Source of the DNA: Polyangiaceae bacterium
GTDB taxonomy: Bacteria > Myxococcota_A > Polyangia > Polyangiales > Polyangiaceae
Length of the DNA stretch: 64,000 nucleotides
Assembly: GCA_025937835.1 (NCBI GenBank)
Contig: JAICQO010000003.1
Location: 1 to 64,000 of the forward strand
Reading direction: 5' to 3'
Below, one piece after another: positions 36,370 to 47,077 of this stretch. The position numbers were made by a program, and so were the translations under genes. Position 1 is the stretch's first letter. Each line of letters begins with the position of its first letter. The notes beneath the pieces were generated by a model that worked only from the letters and a program-made list of their open reading frames with translations, did no database searches and was not told the DNA's origin.

Positions 36370-37326
36370 GTGAAGCCGCGATTCGCAGCAGATTACCGAA
36401 CGCTACTCTGGATTTGTGTGCTTGCCCCGGGGCTGATCGCCGTGCAGTACGCGCGGCCCGATCTGATCCCGTATCTCAGCTGGCTCACATTCTACTTCGC
36501 CGTCACGGCGTCGGTGGTGGCTCACAACCACAACCACTGCCCGACTTTCGCGAGCAAGCGCATGAACTTCTGGTTCGCGAGCTGGCTCTCGTTCCTCTAC
36601 GGCTACCCGACCTTCGCGTGGATCCCGACTCACAACCTGAACCACCACAAGCACGTCAACAAGGCCGGCGACGCGACCATCACCTGGCGCTTCACCAACC
36701 GCCACAATTTCCTGGTCGCCTCGACCTACTTCTTCGTGTCGGCCTACTTCCAGAGCGGACCGATCGATCAGTTCGTCAAGCGCGCGAAGGCCTCGAACCC
36801 GGCGCTCCACGCGATGATCAAGAATCAGGTGCGCGCCTACCTCGCGCTGCACCTGACGGCGCTCGGCATCGCGTTCGCGCTCCACGGCCTGAAGACCGGC
36901 CTTTACGTCTGGGCCCTGACCGTGTTGTGCCCGGCGGTGTTCTCGCTCTGGACCGTGCACCTCTTCAACTACGAGCAGCACGTCCACACCGATCCGTGGT
37001 CGAAGTACAACCACTCGCGGAACTTCGTGGGCCCGATGTTGAACTTCCTCCTGTTCAACAACGGCTACCATAGCGCCCACCACGAGCACGCCGGCTCGCA
37101 CTGGAGCTTGCTGCCGGAGCTCGACGCGCCGCTCGCGCCACACATGGATCCGTCCCTCCGCCAGAAGAGCCTGTGGTGGTACTGGGCGAAGCAGTACCTG
37201 CTCGCCCCGCTGTTCCCGAGCCTCGGCACGAAGCAAATCGGCCGCGCACCGTTCGACACGGGCTCGCCGCTCGACCTGCGCTCCGACGACGTCGAAGCCG
37301 TCACCGACAACGCCGCACGCGTCTAA
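36370..37326 (+). CDS. Membrane fatty acid desaturase
   Basis: This is a 318-residue integral membrane di-iron desaturase or hydroxylase. The three histidine clusters are HNHNH at 52-56, HNLNHHKH at 88-95 and YHSAHHEH near 232. Helices surround them at about 15-50, 65-85, 100-125 and 150-200. It would introduce a double bond into acyl chains of lipids; regiospecificity cannot be read. GTG start at 36370 with a good ribosome site (AAGGA) 5 bp upstream. It is monocistronic. Confidence 0.88.
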   Translation: MKPRFAADYRTLLWICVLAPGLIAVQYARPDLIPYLSWLTFYFAVTASVVAHNHNHCPTFASKRMNFWFASWLSFLYGYPTFAWIPTHNLNHHKHVNKAGDATITWRFTNRHNFLVASTYFFVSAYFQSGPIDQFVKRAKASNPALHAMIKNQVRAYLALHLTALGIAFALHGLKTGLYVWALTVLCPAVFSLWTVHLFNYEQHVHTDPWSKYNHSRNFVGPMLNFLLFNNGYHSAHHEHAGSHWSLLPELDAPLAPHMDPSLRQKSLWWYWAKQYLLAPLFPSLGTKQIGRAPFDTGSPLDLRSDDVEAVTDNAARV

Positions 37327-37412
37327 CGCGGGTTTCAGCGCGGGGGCTCTCGCGGGCTCCAAACAATTGCGACCGGCACGCAACTCGACTGGGTTGCAGC
37401 CGAGTAGCAGGG

Positions 37413-37703
37413 ATGGGAAACAACACCATCGACTGCTCGCGGATGAGTCACCTCGCGTGTCTGGAGCCCGAGCCCGAACCGGACTTCGAGAGCGCTGCCA
37501 ACGACCCGCTCGAATGCCTGAGCGAGTGCGTCTCGTCACTCCGCGTGGTGACCATGGCAAACTCCGCCCTCGTCGCACTGGGCTGCGCCGCCGTCCCGCC
37601 CGCGTGCCCGATCTTCAACGCCGCCAGCGTCGCCGCAGTCATCGGCAGCTGCGCCCTGGCCTGCGACGAGCTCTCCGACCCTCCGATCACCACCAAACCC
37701 TAG
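37413..37703 (+). CDS. Small cysteine-rich hypothetical protein, 96 aa
   Basis: This short frame encodes eight Cys residues (about 8, 16, 35, 39, 58, 65, 80, 84), acidic residues near the start and a hydrophobic Ala/Val stretch near 55-80. There is no clear signal peptide. The AGCAGGG before the ATG is too close to be a good ribosome site, so translation from a different start (the frame is open to 37173) or no expression are both possible. It fills the otherwise empty 500 bp between the desaturase gene and ftsH. Confidence 0.4.
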   Translation: MGNNTIDCSRMSHLACLEPEPEPDFESAANDPLECLSECVSSLRVVTMANSALVALGCAAVPPACPIFNAASVAAVIGSCALACDELSDPPITTKP

Positions 37704-37729
37704 CCGGCGCAGCTTTCGCGAAGCGGCTT

Positions 37730-37744
37730 GCGGGCGAAGCCCGC
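37730..37744. repeat. REP-like palindrome GCGGGC-GAA-GCCCGC
   Basis: A perfect 6-bp inverted repeat around GAA, followed by CCTACGG. The whole resembles the short REP-type palindromes scattered between genes in many GC-rich genomes. It lies between convergent genes. Copies elsewhere cannot be checked here. Confidence 0.45.
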
Positions 37745-37779
37745 CCTACGGAGTGAAGGCCACCCAGGCGCAGCAGCCC

Positions 37780-37801
37780 GTGGGGAGGGCCCCGTCCCCA
37801 C
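37780..37801 (-). terminator. Strong hairpin downstream of ftsH
   Basis: GTGGGGA (37780-37786) pairs with TCCCCAC (37795-37801), extended by two more GC pairs after one mismatch. It starts 26 bp after the ftsH stop on the minus strand. No T-run follows, so it is a possible factor-assisted terminator. Confidence 0.45.
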
Positions 37802-37826
37802 GCTGCGTTGCCGCGGGCGACGAGCC

Positions 37827-39764
<1,938 letters not shown>

Positions 39765-39819
39765 CCTGTTGACCTCAGTAATCGAGTCAGAAGCTCGGTT
39801 TCGGAATCATGCCACCGTT

Positions 39820-39841
39820 CCCCCCGATCGTCGATGGGGGG
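39820..39841. other. C6/G6 inverted repeat between tilS and ftsH
   Basis: CCCCCC (39820-39825) and GGGGGG (39836-39841) flank a 10-base loop. It lies in the 189-bp gap, 113 bp after tilS and 56 bp before ftsH. It could attenuate or terminate tilS transcripts or sit in the ftsH leader. No consensus promoter was recognised in this gap. Confidence 0.3.
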
Positions 39842-39953
39842 TAGGCTGGGAGTTTTCCTGGGCGGCGAAAAATATCGAGTGTGACGCGGGACCATGCCGC
39901 CACACTCGGGTAGCCCTGGCCCCACGCTGCGAGGAATCCGCACAGCCAGGGTT

Positions 39954-40841
39954 TCAACGACGATACGGCACGGTCTGCGTTGGGGTTTCGGAGGACTCGA
40001 TTTCGATGCTCCCGCTCGCTGGATCGAATCGCAGCTCGCGACCACCGCGGAGTCGCACCCGACCGCGCGTGGATTTTCGGGACAGCAGCTCGAGGAGTTG
40101 ATTCCTCTGTGCACGGCCGAGCACGAGCTCCCCGAAACCGCCCGATCGGACTGGCTCCGCAGCAAGCTCGTCCGCGAGCGCCGTCAAGTGGTCGACGATC
40201 TTCGGTGAAAGCTCGACCAGCAAGGGCAGGAGCTCGTGTCGCACCCGCGAGCGGAGAAAGCGCGCATCTCGATTCGAGGGATCGTCGGCGAATTTTACAG
40301 CGTGGCGTTCGAGGTGCAGGAGCACGTCCGCGCGCCGGGCGCGGATCAAGGGTCGGAGGCGAGCGCCGTCCCGCGCCGGCAACACGGAGAGCGCGGCGGG
40401 GCCCGCGCCGCGCAACAGGCGGATCAGCACAGTCTCGGCGCGGTCGTCGGCGTGATGCGCGGTGGCGATCGACGCTCCCCCGACGGCGCGCGCACGCTCT
40501 TCGAGGGCGGCGTAGCGGGCGGCGCGTGCGCGAGCCTGCAGGTTCGAGCCGTGCGCGAGCGCGAGCTTCGTGGTCGAAAACGGCACGCCGAGCGCCGCGG
40601 CCAGGCTGCTCGCTAGCTCGAGCTCGGCAGAGGCTTCGGCGCGGAGGCCGTGATCGACGCCGTGCGCGAAGAGCTCGAACGAGAACTCGGCGCGCAGCTT
40701 GGCGAGCACGTGCAGGAGCGCCATCGAATCGGGACCGCCGGAGACCGCGACGATCAGGCGCGAGTCGCGGTCGAGCCTGCACTCGGAGCGGAGCGCTCGC
40801 CGCGCATGCGTGAGCAACGCCGGCGGGTGGCTGCGTTTCAC
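39954..40841 (-). CDS. tilS: tRNA(Ile)-lysidine synthetase TilS
   Basis: This enzyme attaches lysine to the wobble C of tRNA-Ile(CAU), making it read AUA. The 295-residue protein has the PP-loop SGGPDSM at 34-40 and the N-type ATPase features HGVDHGLR and ATAHHADDRAETVLIRLLRG. It is at the short end of the family: the C-terminal TilS domains are mostly missing, leaving about 70 residues after the catalytic part. GTG start at 40841 overlaps the lipB stop (GTGA). Confidence 0.92.
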   Translation of the reverse strand: MKRSHPPALLTHARRALRSECRLDRDSRLIVAVSGGPDSMALLHVLAKLRAEFSFELFAHGVDHGLRAEASAELELASSLAAALGVPFSTTKLALAHGSNLQARARAARYAALEERARAVGGASIATAHHADDRAETVLIRLLRGAGPAALSVLPARDGARLRPLIRARRADVLLHLERHAVKFADDPSNRDARFLRSRVRHELLPLLVELSPKIVDHLTALADELAAEPVRSGGFGELVLGRAQRNQLLELLSRKSTRGRVRLRGGRELRFDPASGSIEIESSETPTQTVPYRR

Positions 40842-41640
40842 CCGAGCGACTCCACGCCCAGCGCCCGCTCGTCCGGGAGCGGCTCGAACGCGGAGTCCGA
40901 GAGCCGCCCCGACGTCGCGCCCAGAATGTCGCCGAGCGCCGAGAGCGCGAGCTCGGCCGCTTCGCGGACAGCGGGCGCCTTGCCGGTGAGCGCGGCAAGG
41001 CTCGTCACGCCGTGCTCGCTGATCCCGCACGGGACGATGTGCTGGTACAGGCCGAGGTCGTTGGCGAGGTTGAGCGCGAAGCCGTGCATGGTGATCCAGC
41101 GCGAGATCTTGACGCCGATCGCGCCGATCTTGAGCGGTGCGCGTGAAAGCGACTCGCCCGGCCAGGCCTCGGGGCTCTCGGCGTCGACCCACAGCCCGAC
41201 GTACTTGTCGACCAGGCCCGCGCCCGCGCCGTGGGCCAGCAGCACGCGCCGCATCGTCTCGGCCAGATCCTTTACGTAGCGGCGGACATCGCGCCGATCC
41301 GGCGACAGGTCGAGGATCGGGTAGGCGACGAGCTGACCGGGGGCGTGCAGTGTCACGTCCCCACCGCGCCCCGTCCGGAACAGATCGATGCCTGCGCGGG
41401 CGAGCGCGGCTTCCCCGCCGAGCAAGTGCTCTTCCTTGGCGCCGCGGCCGAAGGTGACGACCGGCTCGTGTTCGACGAACAGCACCGTGTCGCCGATCGT
41501 GCCTTCGCGGCGCGCCTCGAACAGCCGCTCCTGCAGGGCATGCACGGGCGCGTAGGGCTGTCGTCCGAGCCAGATGCCGTGAAGATGCCGGGTCACGTGG
41601 CTGGTACTACCGGCGAAACTCGGGCCTCGCCAGCAGCCGC

Positions 41641-41644
<4 letters not shown>
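40838..41644 (-). CDS. lipB: Lipoyl(octanoyl) transferase LipB
   Basis: This enzyme moves octanoate from acyl carrier protein to lipoyl domains, the first step of lipoate cofactor assembly. Motifs: WLGRQPYAPVHALQERL near 25-41, RGGDVTLHAPGQLVAYPIL with His100, LKIGAIGVKI with the catalytic-type Lys169, and PCGISEHGVTSL with acyl-accepting Cys196. The GTG at 41644 overlaps the stop of the HD-GYP gene; a GTG at 41596 would give a product closer to the usual N-terminus. No lipA lies next to it. Confidence 0.93.
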
Positions 41645-43098
<1,454 letters not shown>

Positions 43099-43237
43099 GA
43101 CGAGGACTCGAGGTCGCTCCTCCGGGTGAAGCGATCCGAGCTCCGAAGCCGGCGCATACGGAGCCTTGGATTCGGGGGCGGGGGCGATGGGACCTACGAT
43201 ACCAGAAAGCGGGGTGATTCCTGCGCGCCGCTCTGCG

Positions 43238-43840
43238 TCAAGCGCGACTTCGGTGGCCTAACAACCCACCTAGACCGCGACGCGACAGCTCCGGGTCGTG
43301 GCTCTGCAAGTAGTTCAAGTTGAAGCCGTTGATGATGGCGTGCGCCACGACCGGCCCGACGAGCGAGCCCGTTCCCGCGAAAACGGCGCCGAACACCAGA
43401 CCGATCACGCTCGCCCAGCCGACCCAAGCCCAGCGGCTGGGGCCCGGCATCTGGTGGAGGAGACCGAACAGCAGCGCCTGCAGCCACAGCCCGACCCAGG
43501 GCTGCACCAGCCCGCGGAACAACAGCTCTTCCCCGACGCTGCTCAGCAACGCCACGACCACGATGCCGCCGCCGCTCAGGTCGCGGGCGAACGGACGCAG
43601 CGCGCTGGCGAGCTCCTGCGCCCAGCTCAATCGCTCGACCATGCGCCGTGTGCCGAAAACGACCAGCGCGCCCAGCGCAACGCCGAGCGCCAGGCTATAG
43701 ACGTGCGCCGCCGGCCCCTCGAGACCGAGCCACGGTGTCGGATAGAGCCAGACGCTGCGCTCCAAAAACAGCTCCGACACCCCGAGCGCCAGGACCGCCA
43801 TGCTGGCGTAGGCGATAGCGAGCAGGCCGTAGCGGAGCAT
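43238..43840 (-). CDS. CPBP-family intramembrane metalloprotease
   Basis: This 200-residue membrane protein is of the CAAX-protease/bacteriocin-processing (Abi) family. Motif 1 is EELLFRG with Glu104, Glu105 and Arg109; motif 2 GLLHQ has His129; a further His lies in VVAHAIINGFN near 168. There are about six helices. It is the first gene of the leftward cluster ending in tilS. Substrate unknown. ATG at 43840 is the start that gives a complete first helix; the longer frame upstream has no homology. Confidence 0.83.
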   Translation of the reverse strand: MLRYGLLAIAYASMAVLALGVSELFLERSVWLYPTPWLGLEGPAAHVYSLALGVALGALVVFGTRRMVERLSWAQELASALRPFARDLSGGGIVVVALLSSVGEELLFRGLVQPWVGLWLQALLFGLLHQMPGPSRWAWVGWASVIGLVFGAVFAGTGSLVGPVVAHAIINGFNLNYLQSHDPELSRRGLGGLLGHRSRA

Positions 43841-44005
43841 CCCGCGGGGAGCATGGCACAGAAGGGCGCAGCCAGCAGTCCCGGTCCACCAGCCCCGACG
43901 AAAGTCCGGGGCTGGCTGGTTCCGGCAGAAAATGCCGCCAGACACGCGGGCAGGCCGAACGCCCTCTCCCGGCGCTGACGTTCCCGCGATAGATTCGCGC
44001 ACACG

Positions 44006-44716
44006 GTGACCCGAACCCTCGACCAGCCAGAGGCGCTGAAGCGCTTCGAGAGCACGCTGGACCTCGTCGACATCGTGGCGCGGCAGGTGGGGCGGGCCAT
44101 GGGCGGCTCCGTGGAGCTCGACGATCTGCTGAGCTTTGGTCGCGAAGGTTTGCTCGACGCGGCGCGCCGCTTCGACGAGAGCCGCGGAGTGCCCTTCCGC
44201 GCGTACGCGAATTACCGCGTGCGCGGCGCGATCATCGACGGCGTGCGGCGCATGTCGATGTTGCCGCGGAGGGTCCACCAGCGGCTCGCAGGGCTGGCAG
44301 CGATGAACGCCGCGAGCGAAGGCGCGCTCGAAGATTTGAATGCGCCGAAGCCGCCGGGCTCGGGCAGCGCGGACGCCGACGCAGCCCTCGCTGCACACCT
44401 CGGTGCGATGGCCACGGCCATGGCCCTCGGCATGCTGGCACCCACGGCGCAAGACGACGAAGGCGCGCGCATCACCGTCTCCACCGAACCGGATCCGGAG
44501 CTTGCCTTCCAACACGCCGAGCTGCTCGAGCTGGTGCGCTCCGCGATCCGAGATCTGCCGTCACAAGAGGCAGAGCTCGTCCGTCGCCACTACCTCGAAG
44601 GTGAGCGCTTCGATCACGTCGCGGCCGAGCTCGGGCTCAGCAAGTCGTGGGCGAGCCGCCTGCACACGCGAGCGCTCGGACGGCTGTCGTCACGGCTGCG
44701 GCGCGGCGAACGCTGA
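44006..44716 (+). CDS. FliA/WhiG-type sigma-70 family factor
   Basis: This 236-residue protein has region 2 at about 15-90 (DLLSFGREGLLDAARRFDES, FRAYANYRVRGAIIDGVRR) like flagellar/sporulation sigma factors, a degenerate, Ala-rich region 3 (about 95-150), and region 4 at about 178-232 (LPSQEAELVRRHYLEGERFD, AAELGLSKSWASRLHTRAL). GTG start at 44006. No flagellar genes lie near; the next gene encodes a secretion inner-rod-like protein 69 bp downstream, so the pair may belong to a specialised secretion or cell-surface programme. Confidence 0.85.
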   Translation: MTRTLDQPEALKRFESTLDLVDIVARQVGRAMGGSVELDDLLSFGREGLLDAARRFDESRGVPFRAYANYRVRGAIIDGVRRMSMLPRRVHQRLAGLAAMNAASEGALEDLNAPKPPGSGSADADAALAAHLGAMATAMALGMLAPTAQDDEGARITVSTEPDPELAFQHAELLELVRSAIRDLPSQEAELVRRHYLEGERFDHVAAELGLSKSWASRLHTRALGRLSSRLRRGER

Positions 44717-44785
44717 CGCCCACCAGCGGCCCGCGAGCCGGTCTCATTTCACGCAACCCGACGCGCGGGTGGTCGAAAAGCGCGC

Positions 44786-45103
44786 ATGCCCTTTCGTGTG
44801 GAAGGCGGCCCCCGCGCCGCGGTCTCGCCACCTGGAACGCCCGCCAGAAGCGCGCCCGCGCAGGCGAAAGCCGAACCCAGTGCCTTCGCCACGACTCTCG
44901 AGAGCGTCGCCCGGCGCGTCGACGCGGGTGAGTCGCTGATCCGCCGAGCGGTTCACGGCGGCGGTTCCGCAGGGCTCGATCCGGGCCAATGGATCGCGCT
45001 TCAAGCCGGCATCTATCGCTATGTGGAGGCGCTCGACCTCGCGGCCAAGCTGGTCGACCGCGCCGGAAATGCGGTGAGAACCCTGCTCCAGGGTGGACAC
45101 TAG
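44786..45103 (+). CDS. Small protein resembling type III secretion inner-rod proteins
   Basis: This 105-residue protein has a Pro/Ala-rich disordered start (1-32) and a helical C-terminal half. The end, ALQAGIYRYVEALDLAAKLV followed by DRAGNAVRTLLQGG (about 71-104), has the amphipathic helix-turn pattern of YscI/PrgJ/EscI inner-rod subunits (…LQ…Y…L…K…V…AV.TLL). No other secretion gene is present in the window. The call rests on pattern memory only; a plain hypothetical helical protein is the alternative. It lies between the FliA-type sigma gene and mnmA. Confidence 0.5.
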   Translation: MPFRVEGGPRAAVSPPGTPARSAPAQAKAEPSAFATTLESVARRVDAGESLIRRAVHGGGSAGLDPGQWIALQAGIYRYVEALDLAAKLVDRAGNAVRTLLQGGH

Positions 45104-45149
45104 AGCCTGCGACGGCGCGAACGTTCGCCCGTGCTAGACCGCGGGCCTG

Positions 45150-46241
45150 ATGGCTGAGCGCGTGCTGGTCGCCATGAGTGGCGGCGTCGATTCGTCGGTC
45201 GCCGCCGCGCGGCTCGTGCGCCAGGGCTACGACGTGGTCGGCGCGACGCTCCACCTCTGGGACTACCCGGACGACGGCACGGTGCGCGGTCGCTGCTGCG
45301 CGCCCGAAGATGTTCACGACGCGCGGCGCGTGGCGGATCGCCTGGAAATCCCTCACTACGCCTTCGACCGGCGCGAGCTGTTCGCCGAGCGGATCGTGGC
45401 TCCGTTCGTGGAGGCGTACCTCTCGGGTCAGACGCCCAGCCCTTGCTCGAGCTGCAATCGGGGCGTGAAGCTCGGAGAGTTGTTCGGGATCGCCGAGCGC
45501 CTCGGGGCATCGCGGATTGCGACGGGTCATTACGCGCGGCGCGTCGAACGCGACGGCACGGTCGAGCTCTGGCGCGGACAGGACCCGTCCAAGGATCAGA
45601 GCTACTTCCTCTACATGCTGGGTGCGGAGGCGCTCGAGAAGCTGATGTTCCCGCTCGGCGAGAGCAGCAAGCTCGAAGTGCGGAGCGAGGCTCGGGAGCT
45701 CGGGCTGCCCGGCGCCGAAAAGGGCGAGAGCCAGGAGCTGTGCTTCGTGCCGAACGGCCGCTACGACGCCTTCATCGAAGAGCGCGCGGGCACACGCTTG
45801 AGGCCGGGACCGATCGTCGACCACGACGGGCGTGTCGTCGGCGAACACCGCGGCGTGCACCGGTTCACGGTGGGCCAGCGCAAGAACCTCGGGGTCGCGC
45901 TGGGCGAGCGCGCGTACGTCGTGGGCGTCGAAGCCGAAACCGCGACCGTGCGGCTCGGCCCGCGCTCGGAGCTCGCGTGCTCGGGCGCCCGGCTCGAGAA
46001 CGTGACGCTCGCCGCCGGCGTGCGCCTGCCTTGCCGCGCGGCCGTGCAGGTACGCTACCGGGCCAAGCCCATGCCGTGCGAGGTGCGCGCCGCCGCCGAC
46101 GGCGCCGAGCTCGCGTTCGATGCACCGATCGCCGCGGTCGTGAAGGGCCAGCACGCGGTGCTCTACGACGGTGATCGCGTGCTCGGCGGCGGCACCATCG
46201 TGGACGCGACCAGGAGCCAGCCCGGGGAGTCGGCGGCATGA
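45150..46241 (+). CDS. mnmA: tRNA 2-thiouridylase MnmA
   Basis: This enzyme thiolates U34 of tRNA for Glu, Gln and Lys. The 363-residue protein has the PP-loop SGGVDSS at 10-16, the catalytic first Cys in TPSPCSSCNRGVKLGEL, ATGHYAR, DQSYFLYML, and the second catalytic Cys in GESQELCFVPNG. The C-terminal beta domains have HRFTVGQRKNLGVA. The C-terminus overlaps the start of the lipoprotein gene by ATGA. Confidence 0.96.
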   Translation: MAERVLVAMSGGVDSSVAAARLVRQGYDVVGATLHLWDYPDDGTVRGRCCAPEDVHDARRVADRLEIPHYAFDRRELFAERIVAPFVEAYLSGQTPSPCSSCNRGVKLGELFGIAERLGASRIATGHYARRVERDGTVELWRGQDPSKDQSYFLYMLGAEALEKLMFPLGESSKLEVRSEARELGLPGAEKGESQELCFVPNGRYDAFIEERAGTRLRPGPIVDHDGRVVGEHRGVHRFTVGQRKNLGVALGERAYVVGVEAETATVRLGPRSELACSGARLENVTLAAGVRLPCRAAVQVRYRAKPMPCEVRAAADGAELAFDAPIAAVVKGQHAVLYDGDRVLGGGTIVDATRSQPGESAA

Positions 46242-46867
46242 ACGTCGTGCGACCGGCCACGCTGTTCGCGCTCGCCTGGCTCGCCAGCGGCTGCACCGTC
46301 GGCGAGGGCGAGGGTTGGGTCCGGAGCGACCGGCTCTACGTCGAGGACTGCTGGAACGGCGCGTTCGACCTGGATCCCGATTTCTTCGGCGCGAACCCGT
46401 ACCGCGAAGAGAGCCTTTTGATCCGCATTCAGCGCGGCGACAACATCGAGGAGCAGTCGGACGGGCTGACGGTGCTCGTGAACGACCTCCAGGAGCTCCG
46501 CCAGAACCTGAACACGCCGGTGAAAGTCGGCTTGCCCGTCGGGGTTTCGCCGCCCGGAGTTCCCGTCACGCCCGTGGCCGACGCGCCGAAGGTCAGCCTG
46601 TCGGTGTACCTCCACAACAGCTGCCACGTGCAGAACGCCGTCGTGTACTCGATGTCCGGCACGATCACCTTCAAGTCGCTGTTCAACGGCGATCCGAACG
46701 AAGACGACGCCGAAGAGCGCCTGACGGAAGCCAGCTTCGAGGCCTCGTTCGCCGATCCGCGCCGCGTCGCCATCAACGCCGAGGCAGATCCGGAAGCGAC
46801 CAGCGTGGTGCGCGGCTACTTCAGGTTCTATTTCCAGCGCGGACAACCCGCGCAGCCCTTCCCGTGA
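46238..46867 (+). CDS. Hypothetical lipoprotein, 209 aa
   Basis: The signal ends in LASGC (Cys19), giving a lipid-anchored protein of about 190 residues. The body is beta-rich and acidic, with single Cys in VEDCWNGAFDLDPDFFGAN and HNSCHVQNA that may form a disulfide. No family is recognised. ATGA overlap with mnmA and GTGA overlap with the 62-residue gene make a three-gene translational unit. Confidence 0.75.
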   Translation: MNVVRPATLFALAWLASGCTVGEGEGWVRSDRLYVEDCWNGAFDLDPDFFGANPYREESLLIRIQRGDNIEEQSDGLTVLVNDLQELRQNLNTPVKVGLPVGVSPPGVPVTPVADAPKVSLSVYLHNSCHVQNAVVYSMSGTITFKSLFNGDPNEDDAEERLTEASFEASFADPRRVAINAEADPEATSVVRGYFRFYFQRGQPAQPFP

Positions 46868-47052
46868 AGACGCTCGTCGATGCGCGGCTCAGGGACGAGG
46901 CCCGCCGCTTCGAGCTGCGGCTCGCCTGCGAGGACTGCGCGCATTTCTGCCCCGAGCAGCGCGGCTGTGCACACGGCTACCCGAACCGCGTCGAGCGGCG
47001 GCTCGACGGCGCGGAGGAGCTCGAGTTCTGCAAAGAGTTCGAGCTGGTTTGA
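46864..47052 (+). CDS. Small cysteine-rich protein, 62 aa
   Basis: The GTG start overlaps the stop of the lipoprotein gene. The product has CEDCAHFCPEQRGC, that is CxxCxxxCxxxxxC, and one more Cys near the end (EFC). Spacing suggests a small zinc- or metal-binding fold rather than a ferredoxin. It contains many Arg, Glu and Leu and no signal. Unknown function, but the tight coupling supports expression. Confidence 0.6.
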   Translation: MKTLVDARLRDEARRFELRLACEDCAHFCPEQRGCAHGYPNRVERRLDGAEELEFCKEFELV

Positions 47053-47077
47053 CGGCGGCTCCGAAGCTCGGAGCGCT

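Noticed and set aside
35996-36373. 125-codon open frame across the 36.1-36.4 kb gap
   Set aside because: Arg/Ala/Pro-rich, starts inside the cytochrome gene on the other strand, and covers the promoter and ribosome site of the desaturase gene.
44637-46154. 505-codon open frame opposite mnmA
   Set aside because: mnmA has every catalytic motif on the + strand; the antisense frame has none.
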